Source: Algoriphagus aquaeductus | GTDB taxonomy: Bacteria; Bacteroidota; Bacteroidia; Cytophagales; Cyclobacteriaceae | Direction: 5' to 3' | Length of the DNA stretch: 64,000 nucleotides | Assembly (NCBI RefSeq): GCF_003253485.1 | Contig: NZ_QKTX01000003.1 | Location: 354,706-418,705 of the forward strand | In this document: one piece after another, positions 32,552-41,589 of the stretch | How positions within the stretch are numbered: the first letter of the stretch is position 1 | Layout: the number at the start of each line of letters is the position of its first letter | Program-made: the position numbers and the translations under genes | The notes under the pieces: model-generated | Database searches by the model: none | What the model was told of the DNA's origin: nothing | The model's input: the letters and a program-made list of their open reading frames with translations, nothing else

Positions 32552-32779
32552 GGAGAGCGGGTTTTCCTCAAGTTAAGAGAAAAAAGAAATCCTTGACAAA
32601 GAGCCGATCTAAAATTGAGATCAATGAGTAAAAAAATATTGCTGAAATTTTTTACTGAAATTTTGATTATTTATTCGGTTTTCATAGGTTTAAGAAACTT
32701 TAGCGAACGAATTATCTGCTCAACCCAGCACTTTGCCAAAGTTTATATGGTTTTAATCCATTAACAATAAACCCTCCCT

Positions 32780-32812
32780 GGGAGCCTAGTTTAAAAAAGG
32801 CTCCCTTTTTTT
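32780..32812 (+). terminator. Orphan plus-strand intrinsic terminator (candidate sRNA end)
   Basis: GGGAGCC (32780-32786) and GGCTCCC (32799-32805) with a T7-8 run. The nearest gene on the left is on the opposite strand and starts at 32551, so a plus-strand transcript ending here would be non-coding or a very small ORF. Confidence 0.6.
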
Positions 32813-32962
32813 ATGCGCAATTTTTTATAGATTTTGTCAGTTTTGGAAAAAGTGGTTAAAAAAATCATTGAATTTGGCTTGAAATATGTCAAAAGTGGAA
32901 AAAATGGTTTTCGAGAGTTTAAGAAATTGATTTTCATAAGATTCTGAAAATGGGCCCGAAAA

Positions 32963-32993
32963 CAAAAAAACCTTCACGAAAATTTCGCGAAGG
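32963..32993 (-). terminator. Terminator of the glycosyltransferase/HepT-MntA operon
   Basis: CCTTC-CGAAA and TTTCG-GAAGG pair with one mismatch (32971-32993); on the minus strand seven T follow. It lies about 140 nt after the glycosyltransferase stop. Confidence 0.75.
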
Positions 32994-33131
32994 CTTTCCC
33001 ATTTAATTAACCCTTTAATCCAAAATTCTTCTATTTGTTCCCGTTAAGCTCATTTTGACAAGCTTGATTGATGGAGAACAGAATATGGGAGTAAAGGTAT
33101 ATTTTGAACTTCTTCGGCTCAGTGATTGGTG

Positions 33132-34151
33132 TCACAAGCCTAGCATATTGATCAACAATCTTTTTCGAAGGGAAAAGGAAAAATGGGTTTTGATTCGTTC
33201 ACGTGCTGAAGGAAGAAACTGGTACGACGAGGTTAGCAATTGCACCTGATTGTCCAATTCGGTATAGTTTTTTTGAATGAGGATTATACCCGTATCTCCA
33301 ATAATCTCCGGAATCGCCCCGACAGCCGATCCAATCGGTACACACCCGGAAGCCATGGCTTCACCCAAGGCATTTGGAAAACCTTCGGAGGTGGACAGTT
33401 GGAGGTAGAATTGATGGGAATTGTAAAGTTCTAGCAGTTCGTAGGGTTTCATTTTCCCCAAAACCCGTATATTCTTATTTGAAGAGAAATAGGCTGAATC
33501 GCCAACTAAAGTGAAACTCCAATTGGGATGTTGCTCGGCCAGTTTCTCAATCAAATCATAGCCTTTGACGATTGCCCTTGAAGGATTGGAAGTGCCTGTA
33601 GCCACGGAAATAAAGCTCAAAGGCTTTCGTGTTTTTCCGAGGTCTCTCCAAAAATCTGTATCAAACCCGTTTGGAATCACCTGAATCGGAGTCTTCAAGT
33701 CAGGAATTAAATTCAGCAATCCTTGCATTGGATTGATCTGTGGATCATAAGAATAGTCCTGCTTGACCAAAGCTTCTGCCACCGGCAAAATCAATGAGCA
33801 ATTTTTGAAAGAATAAACGGTGGCTATGCGAAGCCATTTCTTGCGGAAATTTCCATAGCCGATCTCAGGCATATTGATGCAATCGGTGCCTCCGGCTTGG
33901 ATGGTACATTTTTTTCCAAACACCTTCCCAATCCAAACCGGCAAGACGCTGTGATACCCTCCAAAAAAGCAGAGGTATTGGCTGGTGCGAGGCAAAAACC
34001 AAAGCAGTTGAAAAAACTGGAGAATAAAGTAAAATGGAAGTTTGACCGGGCTTTGGGTGAACTCCAAAGGCTTGATTGCAGCTACCGGACGGATCATTTC
34101 CAGGTCACGGTCGATAAATGCGGTGCGGACGGGAAAGGTGTAGAGGATCAT
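33132..34151 (-). CDS. Family 4 glycosyltransferase
   Basis: 339 residues with the GT-B fold of GT4. The N-terminal half contains GGYHSVLPVWIGK and the C-terminal donor-binding half has IPNGFDTDFW, SVATGTSNPSRAIVKGYD, STSEGFPNALGEAMASGCVP with the EX7E-like arrangement, and AIPEIIGDTG. It would add a sugar to an envelope glycan or lipid. No polysaccharide cluster surrounds it. Its start overlaps the HepT-like gene by 4 nt, an odd partnership that probably reflects insertion of the toxin-antitoxin pair in front of it. Confidence 0.88.
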   Translation of the reverse strand: MILYTFPVRTAFIDRDLEMIRPVAAIKPLEFTQSPVKLPFYFILQFFQLLWFLPRTSQYLCFFGGYHSVLPVWIGKVFGKKCTIQAGGTDCINMPEIGYGNFRKKWLRIATVYSFKNCSLILPVAEALVKQDYSYDPQINPMQGLLNLIPDLKTPIQVIPNGFDTDFWRDLGKTRKPLSFISVATGTSNPSRAIVKGYDLIEKLAEQHPNWSFTLVGDSAYFSSNKNIRVLGKMKPYELLELYNSHQFYLQLSTSEGFPNALGEAMASGCVPIGSAVGAIPEIIGDTGIILIQKNYTELDNQVQLLTSSYQFLPSARERIKTHFSFSLRKRLLINMLGL

Positions 34152-34489
34152 TTTTCCTCCAAGAGTTTTTTGACTTCTTCTTTCAAAAAAGGGAAATGAT
34201 CCCTAATAGTTCTGGTAATAATTATAGGTGAAACCGACTCATATTCATGAGCAATATAGTTCCTAGCTCCAATTATCTCATTTGCGTCAGAGATTGGGAT
34301 GTTTGGGTCAAGTTTGATCAATCTTTTGGTTGCTTCCCCAATTATTTCAAGATTTCGCTCGACTGCCCTGAGCGTTTTTCGATCTCCAGTTAGGTGTTCG
34401 ATTGTGATTTCTTTTCCATCAAAGAAGGATTCGATTTCATCAATACAGGTCAAAATATCAAAAAGGTATTTTTTAATTTTTCGACTCAT
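34148..34489 (-). CDS. hepT: HepT-like HEPN toxin (DUF86)
   Basis: 113 residues, helical HEPN fold. The RX4HXY ribonuclease motif is exact in RNYIAHEYE (about residues 76-84). In HepT/MntA systems the nucleotidyltransferase adds AMP to the Tyr of this motif and silences the toxin. It overlaps the MntA-like gene by 17 nt. Confidence 0.9.
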   Translation of the reverse strand: MSRKIKKYLFDILTCIDEIESFFDGKEITIEHLTGDRKTLRAVERNLEIIGEATKRLIKLDPNIPISDANEIIGARNYIAHEYESVSPIIITRTIRDHFPFLKEEVKKLLEEK

Positions 34490-34781
34490 ACAAAAGAGAT
34501 TTGGTTTCGTCGATTTCTTCTTTAAAGTAAGGGTTGCTAATTGACCTATATTCTATAAGGTCAACTTCTCTATTAAAAAGTGTTTCCAGTTCCTCTTTAA
34601 GGGTGAAAAAATTGGTCACATACTTATCAATATTTTGAATATGGAATTCTACCAAAAAATCAACGTCACTTTCTTCATTAAATGCCGAAGTGAGCACTGA
34701 ACCAAAGGCATAAAGCTTTGATACTTTGTGTTTTTCACAAAGAGCGTTAATTGCTTCACGATTTGTCTCCAATAGGTTCAT
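34473..34781 (-). CDS. mntA: MntA-like minimal nucleotidyltransferase antitoxin
   Basis: 102 residues with the polymerase-beta-type motif GSVLTSAFNEESDVDFLV (GS...DXD) and the third Asp in EVDLIEYR. It is the antitoxin of the HepT-like gene that overlaps its 3' end. Gene order here is antitoxin first. Confidence 0.9.
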   Translation of the reverse strand: MNLLETNREAINALCEKHKVSKLYAFGSVLTSAFNEESDVDFLVEFHIQNIDKYVTNFFTLKEELETLFNREVDLIEYRSISNPYFKEEIDETKSLLYESKN

Positions 34782-34813
34782 TAATCAAAGATAGCCTTAT
34801 TTCCATTAAACGG

Positions 34814-34844
34814 AAAAAGGCTCAATTCCTTAAAATTGAGCCTT
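34814..34844 (-). terminator. Terminator after the second nucleotidyltransferase
   Basis: AAGGCTCAATT (34818-34828) and AATTGAGCCTT (34834-34844) form a perfect stem, with T5 on the minus strand. It separates the two HEPN/MNT modules into two transcription units. Confidence 0.85.
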
Positions 34845-34858
34845 TTGGAGATAGATTT

Positions 34859-35164
34859 TTAGCCTATTAAAATCCCAGTTTCCTTTATCTCTTTTGCAAA
34901 AGGATTCTGAGAATTAAAGTCTTGTGATTTAAGAGGATGTGGTTCGATTCTGAGATCTATTTTCCTTCTAAGTTTTCTGAGGACCTGTTGAGTTTGAAAA
35001 AAATCATCCATCCGGTCAAAGACCAAAGCCACATCCACATCGCTGGATTCTTTTTCGAGACCTTTAGCATACGAACCAAAAACGTATGCTTCTCTCAATC
35101 CCAAGTTATCAGGGATTAAGGTTAGAAAACTCTTGACGTTTTTTAGAATTTCTGAATTAACCAT
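34859..35164 (-). CDS. Second minimal nucleotidyltransferase (MNT) protein
   Basis: 101 residues from MVNSEILKNVKSF; a longer frame reaches into the HEPN gene and was rejected. The motif VFGSYAKGLEKESSDVDVAL has the GS and DXD residues, and RKIDLRIEPH the third acidic residue. It is 22 nt overlapped with the HEPN gene in front of it. Not closely similar to the first MNT by eye, so it is not a recent duplication. Confidence 0.88.
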   Translation of the reverse strand: MVNSEILKNVKSFLTLIPDNLGLREAYVFGSYAKGLEKESSDVDVALVFDRMDDFFQTQQVLRKLRRKIDLRIEPHPLKSQDFNSQNPFAKEIKETGILIG

Positions 35165-35544
35165 AACCTTAACGTTTCGATTCGTTCTTTCCAAAGAAAC
35201 GAAAATTCTTCGGTGCAAAGTTTATAAAATTCTCTTTTATAACTGTCATACCTGGCATTTAGGTTAAATGTGGAGATTTGATCCAACCAATCTTTTTGGG
35301 TTTCATCGAGTGAAAAATTGCATTTATCAGCTAGTCTCAAAAGGTCATGGGTAAAAAGAGCGTGCTTTTGATTATCTCTGACATAGTGGGCTTTCAAAAG
35401 TTTTTCTAGAACCAAATGTCCGATGAACAATCCCCAACTAAAATCCTTTGATTTAAATAGGTTCTGCATGGTTTTAAAGTCCTGATCAGATGAGTCTTTC
35501 CAATACTGAATGATCTTTTCTATATCTTCAATTTTTTCCTCCAT
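35143..35544 (-). CDS. HEPN-domain protein paired with the second MNT
   Basis: 133 residues. N-terminal DIEKIIQYWKDSSDQDF and the core GLFIGHLVLEKLLKAHYV are typical of HEPN proteins; the C-terminal part has FNLNARYDSYK. The RX4HXY motif is not evident, so it may be a non-nuclease HEPN or use a variant site. Here the HEPN gene comes first, opposite to the neighbouring pair. Confidence 0.82.
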   Translation of the reverse strand: MEEKIEDIEKIIQYWKDSSDQDFKTMQNLFKSKDFSWGLFIGHLVLEKLLKAHYVRDNQKHALFTHDLLRLADKCNFSLDETQKDWLDQISTFNLNARYDSYKREFYKLCTEEFSFLWKERIETLRLWLIQKF

Positions 35545-35559
35545 GCTTCAATTTAAAAA

Positions 35560-35590
35560 ATAAGGGCCAAAAGAATTTCTATTGGCCCAT
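35560..35590 (-). terminator. leuS terminator
   Basis: GGGCCAA (35564-35570) and TTGGCCC (35582-35588) with an A-rich plus side, i.e. a T-rich run on the minus strand. Confidence 0.75.
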
Positions 35591-35614
35591 TGATTTTTAA
35601 GAGTTTATAGCATT

Positions 35615-38389
35615 TTAAACCACCAAATTCACAATCTTACCCGGCACGATAATCACCTTTTTGGGAGCTTTTCCTTCCAGCCATTTTTGAACGGTGGCAT
35701 CAGCCAAAGCGGCTTTTTCAATTTCAGGAACAGACAAATAAAGCGGCAAATCCAACTTAGCTCGCATCTTGCCATTGATCATGACCGGATATTCGAAGTT
35801 GCTTTCTGCCAAATACTCTTCCTTAAACTCAGGGAAATTCGCTGTGGTGATTGAATTTGAGTGACCTAGTAGCGACCAGAGTTCCTCAGCGATGTGAGGT
35901 GCGTATGGAGAAATCAAAACCGCCAAAGGCTCCAAAACTTCCCGCTTGTTGCATTTCAAAGCCGTCAGCTCATTCACGCAGATCATAAAGCTGGATACCG
36001 ACGTGTTGAAAGAATAATTGGCCATGTCTTCTTCCATCTTTTTGATGGCTTTGTGCAGGGCTTTGAGCTCTTCTTTGCTGGCTTTTTCATCCGAAACTGC
36101 GAATTCTCCATTGGAATTGTGGTAAAGGTTCCAAACCTTTCTTAGAAACTTATATACCCCATCAATCCCGTTGGTATTCCAAGGCTTAAACTGCTCCAAA
36201 GGTCCCAAGAACATCTCATACAATCTCAGGGTGTCAGCTCCGTAGCGCTCGATGATATCGTCCGGATTGACCACGTTGTATTTGGATTTGGACATTTTTT
36301 CTACTTCCGATCCGCAGATGTACTTACCGTCTTCCAAGATAAATTCCGCATCGGCCAAGTCTGGTCTCCAAGCTTTGAACTTTTCCAAGTTCAGCTGATC
36401 GTTGTGGACGATATTTACATCCACGTGCATGGCGGAAGTGTCGTATTGGTCCTTTAGTCCGTAAGAAACAAATGTATTGTTGCCTTTCAATCGATACACA
36501 AAATTTGACCTTCCCTGAATCATGCCCTGGTTGATCATCTTTTGGAAAGGCTCGTCGATGCTCACCACACCCAAGTCATACAAAAACTTGGTCCAGAAGC
36601 GGGAATACAGCAAGTGACCGGTGGCATGCTCGGAACCTCCGATGTACAAATCCACCGCTCCCCAGTAATCGGTTTTGGCTTTATCAGCAAAGACCGTATC
36701 GTTTTTCGGATCCATGTAGCGGAAGAAGTACCAGCTCGATCCCGCCCAACCCGGCATAGTGGAAAGCTCTAAAGGATATTCTCCATCAGCGGTTTTGTAG
36801 GTCCAATTTTTTGCCCTGCCTAGTGGAGGCTCGCCATCTTCGGTAGGCAAATATTTATCCACCTCAGGAAGGACCAAAGGCAGGTCTTTTTCTTCGATCA
36901 AGTATGGCAATCCGTCCTTGAAATAGACAGGTAGCGGTTCGCCCCAATAGCGCTGACGGGTGAAGATTGCATCCCGCATTCTGAACTGGATTTTACCTTT
37001 TCCGATTCCTTTTTCTTCCAAGAATTCAATGCATTTCTGCATCGCTTCCTTCATGTAAAGACCAGAAATAAAGCCTGAATTAATGATTAAACCGCCTTTT
37101 CCGGGGAAAGATCCATTTTCCATGGAGCCTTCGATCACCTGTCTGATTTCCAAGCCGAAGTGCTTGGCAAAGTTGTAATCGCGCTCATCATGTGCAGGAA
37201 CTGCCATCACTGCACCAGTTCCGTAGCCTGCCAACACGTAGTCTGCCACCCAGATTTGGATTTCCTCACCGTTGAAAGGATTGATCGCATAAGAACCTGT
37301 GAATGCTCCGGAAATGGTTTTTACATCGCTCATTCGCTCGCGCTCAGAGCGATTTTTGGCCACTTGGATATAGGCTTCTGCAGTTTCCCGCTGATCATCA
37401 GTGACCAGTTCGGCCGCCAAGTCAGATTCCGGTGCCAACGCCAAATAGGTTACCCCGTAAATGGTATCTACTCGGGTGGTGAACACTTTGATTTTTTTAT
37501 CAGAACCCTTCACATCGAAAAGTACTTCTGCGCCGATCGATTTACCGATCCAATTGCGCTGCATTTCTTTGATGGGCTCAGACCAGTCCACTTTTTCCAA
37601 ACCCTGAAGCAATCGATCGGCATAGGCCGTAATCCGCATGGACCACTGCATCATCTTTTTTCGCTCCACAGGATGGCCGCCTCTTTCGGAGAATCCGTCT
37701 TTCACTTCGTCATTGGAAAGTACCGTTCCCAAAGCCGCACACCAGTTGACAGTCGTTTCAGCCAAGAAAGTCAGCCGGTATTTGAGCAGCATTTCCTGCT
37801 TTTCTTTTTCAGAAAATGCATTCCATTCCGCTGCGCTAAAAGTTGGGGTGTCGTCATCACACACCGCTTTGATTTTCGCGTTTCCTTCTTTTTCAAATCG
37901 GGAAATAAGCGAAGAGATCGAAAGCGCTTTGTCCGCGTCGTGGTCATAATAGCTGTTGAACAGCTGCATGAAAATCCACTGCGTCCACTTGTAGTAAGAT
38001 GGGTCAGAAGTGCGGACTTCTCGATCCCAATCGAAGGCAAAGCCGATATTTTTCAGCTGCTCGGTATAGCGGGTAATGTTTTGCTCCGTGGTGATGGCGG
38101 GATGCTGGCCGGTTTGGATGGCATACTGCTCAGCCGGCAAACCAAAGGAATCATAGCCCATCGGATGGAGGACATTGAAGCCCTTCAGCATCTTGAATCG
38201 GGAGACGATATCCGAAGCGATATATCCAAGAGGGTGGCCGACGTGGAGTCCGGCGCCGGAAGGGTAAGGAAACATGTCCAGGGAATAAAACTTGGGACGA
38301 TTGCTGTCCACTTCGGCTTTAAAAGTGCCTTTTTCTTTCCAGTAGCCTTGCCATTTTTGCTCGATTTCCCTGAAGTTGTACTCCGCCAT
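35615..38389 (-). CDS. leuS: Leucyl-tRNA synthetase
   Basis: 924 residues from [19 protein letters not shown]. The open frame extends 104 codons further upstream but that part is non-homologous and overlaps the next gene's promoter. HIGH equivalent [12 protein letters not shown], the CP1 editing insert with [12 protein letters not shown] and its [13 protein letters not shown] site, and [10 protein letters not shown]. Essential enzyme charging tRNA-Leu, with post-transfer editing. Single gene. Confidence 0.96.
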   Translation of the reverse strand: MAEYNFREIEQKWQGYWKEKGTFKAEVDSNRPKFYSLDMFPYPSGAGLHVGHPLGYIASDIVSRFKMLKGFNVLHPMGYDSFGLPAEQYAIQTGQHPAITTEQNITRYTEQLKNIGFAFDWDREVRTSDPSYYKWTQWIFMQLFNSYYDHDADKALSISSLISRFEKEGNAKIKAVCDDDTPTFSAAEWNAFSEKEKQEMLLKYRLTFLAETTVNWCAALGTVLSNDEVKDGFSERGGHPVERKKMMQWSMRITAYADRLLQGLEKVDWSEPIKEMQRNWIGKSIGAEVLFDVKGSDKKIKVFTTRVDTIYGVTYLALAPESDLAAELVTDDQRETAEAYIQVAKNRSERERMSDVKTISGAFTGSYAINPFNGEEIQIWVADYVLAGYGTGAVMAVPAHDERDYNFAKHFGLEIRQVIEGSMENGSFPGKGGLIINSGFISGLYMKEAMQKCIEFLEEKGIGKGKIQFRMRDAIFTRQRYWGEPLPVYFKDGLPYLIEEKDLPLVLPEVDKYLPTEDGEPPLGRAKNWTYKTADGEYPLELSTMPGWAGSSWYFFRYMDPKNDTVFADKAKTDYWGAVDLYIGGSEHATGHLLYSRFWTKFLYDLGVVSIDEPFQKMINQGMIQGRSNFVYRLKGNNTFVSYGLKDQYDTSAMHVDVNIVHNDQLNLEKFKAWRPDLADAEFILEDGKYICGSEVEKMSKSKYNVVNPDDIIERYGADTLRLYEMFLGPLEQFKPWNTNGIDGVYKFLRKVWNLYHNSNGEFAVSDEKASKEELKALHKAIKKMEEDMANYSFNTSVSSFMICVNELTALKCNKREVLEPLAVLISPYAPHIAEELWSLLGHSNSITTANFPEFKEEYLAESNFEYPVMINGKMRAKLDLPLYLSVPEIEKAALADATVQKWLEGKAPKKVIIVPGKIVNLVV

Positions 38390-38560
38390 AATTGAAATTT
38401 TCTTGATTTTTTGACTAAATGCCTGCAAAAATAGGAAAATCAGGCGGCTTTGGTAGTCAAATTTCCAATTCCTCCCAAATCGGGATTTTGTCCACTGATC
38501 AATTTTGTTTGAGGCACTTGAAGCTTTTTTGTACTTTCCCAAACCTAACCAACCGACCTT

Positions 38561-40150
38561 ATGAGAAAGAGAATTCTGATTACACTTGCCCTGGCCGGAG
38601 GAATTTACCTTTCGGCATTTCCCCAGAAAAAATATACCCCCAAGCAAATCGAGGCGCTCAAAGCCGAAGCCGCTCAAATCGTCCAAGCCAATCACAAGCA
38701 AAGCCAGGTGATGGTGGACAAAATTTTCTCCTTTGCCGAATTGGGATTTCAGGAGATTGAATCATCCAAATACCTGACTGGAATTTTGGAGAAAAATGGA
38801 TTTACCATCGAGCGGGGAGTTTCCGGAATTCCCACGGCTTGGTTTGCCACGTGGAGCAACGGCGAAGGTCCTGTCATCGCGCTAGGCTCGGACGTGGATA
38901 ATATTCCTAAAGCCTCCCAGTATCCCGGAGTAGCCTATCACAAACCCATGGTTGAAGGAGCACCGGGACATGGAGAAGGTCACAATGCCGGGATTCCACT
39001 GAATATCACTGCTGCCTTGGCCGTAAAGCAGATTATGGAGCGAGAAAAAATCGGAGGAACCTTGGTCCTTTGGCCTGGTATTGCTGAAGAATTGGTGGCT
39101 GCAAAAGCTTGGTTTGCGCGAGATGGTAAGTTTGATGGAGTGGATCTTTGCATTTTTACCCATGTAGCCAATAACCTCGGTGTGAGCTGGGGTCAGGCGA
39201 GCGGTACGGGCTTGATCTCGGTGGAATACACGTTCACTGGAGATGCCGCCCACTCAGCTGGAGCACCCTGGAGAGGAAAAAGTGCCGCCGATGCCGTGGA
39301 ACTGATGAACATCGGCTGGAACTACAAGCGGGAGCATTTGCATCCTTTGAAAAGATCCCACTCAGTGATTACCGATGGGGGCGATCAACCCAATGTGGTA
39401 CCGTCCAAAGCTTCGATTTGGTACTATTTCAGGGACGTCAAGTATGACGGCATCATGGAAATGTATGCTCAGGCCAATGACATTGCCAAAGGTGCAGCCT
39501 TGATGACGGGTACGACAATGACTTCCAAAGTATTGGGAACGGCCTGGCCAAGACATTTTAATAAGGTGATTGCGGAAAAAATGTATCAAAACATCCTCAA
39601 GGTAGGGTTGCCGACTTGGGATGAAAATGATCAGACCTTGGCGAAAGCCATTCAAAAAGAATTGGGCTCCAAAGAAGAAGGGATGCCGACCAAGCTTGAT
39701 ACACTCGGACTTCCTGTGAAGGAACCGATTTCTGGCGGTTCGGATGATATCGGAGACGTATCCTGGGTGGTACCAACAGTGACTTTGAGGTTTCCTTCCA
39801 ATATTCCCGGACTTCCCGGTCACCACTGGAGCAATGCCATCGCGATGGCAACTCCAATTGCGCACAAAGGTGTGACAGCCGGTGCAAAGGCCGAAGCGAT
39901 GACCATTTTGGACTTTTTGCTTCAGCCCGAACTAGTCGAGCAAGCTTGGGATTACTTCAAAAATGTGCAGACCAAAGAGGAAACCTATAAACCGATGATC
40001 ACCAAAGACGATGCTCCTCCTATTTACCTGAATGAAGGGATTATGAAGCAGTTCCGTCCACAGTTGGAGAAATTCTACTACGACGAGACGAAGTATGATA
40101 CCTATTTGCAGCAGCTCGGGGTTACGTATCCAACGGTGAAGAAGGATTAA
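38561..40150 (+). CDS. M20-family amidohydrolase, secreted (AbgB-like)
   Basis: 529 residues with a signal peptide ([20 protein letters not shown]). Metal ligands appear as Asp in LGSDVDNIP, His/Glu in GHGEGHNAG, Glu pair in IAEELVAA, and the C-terminal His in [32 protein letters not shown] starts the dimerisation domain. AbgB-like enzymes cleave amide-linked amino acids such as p-aminobenzoyl-glutamate. The periplasmic location suggests scavenging. A TTTACGA repeat directly follows. Confidence 0.88.
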   Translation: MRKRILITLALAGGIYLSAFPQKKYTPKQIEALKAEAAQIVQANHKQSQVMVDKIFSFAELGFQEIESSKYLTGILEKNGFTIERGVSGIPTAWFATWSNGEGPVIALGSDVDNIPKASQYPGVAYHKPMVEGAPGHGEGHNAGIPLNITAALAVKQIMEREKIGGTLVLWPGIAEELVAAKAWFARDGKFDGVDLCIFTHVANNLGVSWGQASGTGLISVEYTFTGDAAHSAGAPWRGKSAADAVELMNIGWNYKREHLHPLKRSHSVITDGGDQPNVVPSKASIWYYFRDVKYDGIMEMYAQANDIAKGAALMTGTTMTSKVLGTAWPRHFNKVIAEKMYQNILKVGLPTWDENDQTLAKAIQKELGSKEEGMPTKLDTLGLPVKEPISGGSDDIGDVSWVVPTVTLRFPSNIPGLPGHHWSNAIAMATPIAHKGVTAGAKAEAMTILDFLLQPELVEQAWDYFKNVQTKEETYKPMITKDDAPPIYLNEGIMKQFRPQLEKFYYDETKYDTYLQQLGVTYPTVKKD

Positions 40151-40162
40151 TCAGTTTAATTA

Positions 40163-40296
40163 AATTACGAATTACGATTTTTGATTTACGACCTAAATTT
40201 GAACTGCAATCCTAATTTCCAGAGGGTTACCCACCATTATAACGATTGAGGTTCAAAACAGGGTCGTAAATCGTAATTCGTACCTCGTAAATCAAA
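40163..40296. repeat. TTTACGA-family intergenic inverted repeat, copy C
   Basis: The left arm (40163-40192) reads AATTACGAATTACGATTTTT then GATTTACGAC; the right arm (about 40262-40296) reads GGTCGTAAATCGTAATTCGT then ACCTCGTAAATC. About 70 nt between the arms. Its right end abuts the ATG of the GNAT gene (40298), so the repeat forms that gene's whole 5' region. Confidence 0.8.
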
Positions 40297-40297
40297 A

Positions 40298-40750
40298 ATG
40301 ACAACTTCAAATTTAACATTTTTAATTAGAGAAGCTTCTCCCACCGAACTCCTCTGGGTTCACGAGCAGATTCCCGAGTTTCCTGGTAAAGCTTCATTGG
40401 ATTTTTACACCGAGCGGCTTAAGCATCGGCTTCATTTGAGGCTGGTGGCGGAAAAGGATGGGGAGTTGTTGGGTTTTAAAGTAGGCTATCAAAGTGATAC
40501 CCCTGATACCTTTTATTCCTGGATGGGAGGAGTGAGGCCTGAGTATCGAAAACTGGGAATTGCAGATGCCTTGGCAGATTATCAGGAGAATTGGGCTAGG
40601 GAAAAGGGATTTAAGGCTATCTTTTTCAAAACCCGCAACCGCTTTCCAGCCATGATTACCTTCGGATTGAAGCGTGACTTCAAAATCATGGAGGTTATCC
40701 CGAAGGGTGGGGTGGAGGATTATCGGGTGGTGATGTGGAAGGAATTGTGA
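40298..40750 (+). CDS. GNAT-family N-acetyltransferase
   Basis: 150 residues. The acetyl-CoA-binding motif A is in GGVRPEYRKLGIADAL, followed by AREKGFKAIFFKTRNRFPAM. The substrate is unknown. It is bracketed by two copies of the TTTACGA repeat, which may have moved with it or supply its promoter or terminator. Confidence 0.85.
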   Translation: MTTSNLTFLIREASPTELLWVHEQIPEFPGKASLDFYTERLKHRLHLRLVAEKDGELLGFKVGYQSDTPDTFYSWMGGVRPEYRKLGIADALADYQENWAREKGFKAIFFKTRNRFPAMITFGLKRDFKIMEVIPKGGVEDYRVVMWKEL

Positions 40751-40757
40751 GGGATTA

Positions 40758-40880
40758 TATTTACGAATTACGATTTTTGATTTACGACACTATGTTGGAC
40801 TTCAGCGATGAAAAGAAGGAAACCTTTTGAAAAAAGGATTGAGGTTCTAATCCAAGTCGTAAATCGTAAATCGTAATTTC
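40758..40880. repeat. TTTACGA-family intergenic inverted repeat, copy D
   Basis: Left arm (40758-40788) ATTTACGAATTACGATTTTT then GATTTACGAC; right arm (about 40857-40880) GTCGTAAATCGTAAATCGTA then ATTT. Arms are about 68 nt apart. It lies between GNAT and queE. Confidence 0.8.
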
Positions 40881-40884
40881 CTCT

Positions 40885-40892
40885 TACCTTTG
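40885..40892 (+). promoter_or_regulatory. -7 promoter motif upstream of queE
   Basis: TACCTTTG matches TAnnTTTG exactly, 43 nt before the queE start codon and just outside the repeat arm. The -33 element would fall inside the repeat and is not evident. Confidence 0.5.
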
Positions 40893-40934
40893 TGTCTCAT
40901 TCAGCGGTCGAATCACCCGCTTTACCAAAAATTC

Positions 40935-41585
40935 ATGCACACACTCGATTTGGTAGCACCTACTACCCAAGAACTTGTATCCGCAGGGCTTCAGCTTCCA
41001 GTCATGGAGGCATTTTACACCATCCAAGGAGAAGGCAGATTTACCGGACATCCCGCATATTTTATCCGGCTGGGAGGCTGTGATGTGGGTTGTGTGTGGT
41101 GCGATGTCAAAGAATCTTGGGAAGCTGCCAAGTGGCCGGTTTTATCCATTGAGAAAATCGTGGAGGATGCCTTGGCTTTTCCCGGAAGATTGGTAGTCAT
41201 CACCGGAGGCGAACCTTTGATGTATAATCTCGATCCGCTCACTAGGCTTTTGAAAGAAAAAGGATTCACGACCAATATTGAAACTTCGGGTGCACATCCA
41301 TTTTCAGGGAACTTTGACTGGGTGTGCTTTTCTCCAAAGAAATTCAAAAAGCCACATCCTTCCATCTATGCTCAAGCAGACGAATTGAAAGTGGTCATAT
41401 ATAATAAGAGTGATTTTGCCTTCGCCGAAGAGCATGCTAACATGGTGAATGCTGATTGTGAACTCCGCCTACAGCCCGAGTGGAGCAAGGCATCCAAGCT
41501 TACTCCCGAGATCATCGATTATGTGAAAAATCATCCAACTTGGAAAATATCCCTGCAAACTCATAAATTTATGGACATACCCTGA
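40935..41585 (+). CDS. queE: 7-carboxy-7-deazaguanine synthase (radical SAM)
   Basis: 216 residues from MHTLDLVAPTTQELV. Converts CPH4 to CDG in queuosine/deazaguanine biosynthesis. The [4Fe-4S] ligands lie in GGCDVGCVWCD (Cys-x3-Cys-x2-Cys); FYTIQGEGRFTGHPAYF precedes the cluster and VITGGEPLMY follows. QueD, the enzyme that makes CPH4, is at 49847 in the same window. It is 4 nt before the OmpA-family gene. Confidence 0.94.
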   Translation: MHTLDLVAPTTQELVSAGLQLPVMEAFYTIQGEGRFTGHPAYFIRLGGCDVGCVWCDVKESWEAAKWPVLSIEKIVEDALAFPGRLVVITGGEPLMYNLDPLTRLLKEKGFTTNIETSGAHPFSGNFDWVCFSPKKFKKPHPSIYAQADELKVVIYNKSDFAFAEEHANMVNADCELRLQPEWSKASKLTPEIIDYVKNHPTWKISLQTHKFMDIP

Positions 41586-41589
41586 GTCC

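Larger units (their letters stand above)
32552..33131. other. 580-bp intergenic region with two hairpins
   Basis: No convincing ORF (a 64-codon frame at 33055-33249 overlaps the glycosyltransferase antisense). On the plus strand an intrinsic terminator stands at 32780-32812 with no gene before it. On the minus strand a terminator for the glycosyltransferase stands at 32963-32993. The rest is AT-rich. Confidence 0.6.

Noticed and set aside
37160..38395. 411-codon open frame on the plus strand opposite leuS
   Set aside because: It is the antisense of a highly conserved essential gene, its translation shows no domain, and the length follows from leuS codon usage.
38390..38701. 104-codon N-terminal extension of leuS
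   Set aside because: LeuS homology starts at [10 protein letters not shown]; the extension overlaps the divergent gene's upstream region and has low-complexity composition.
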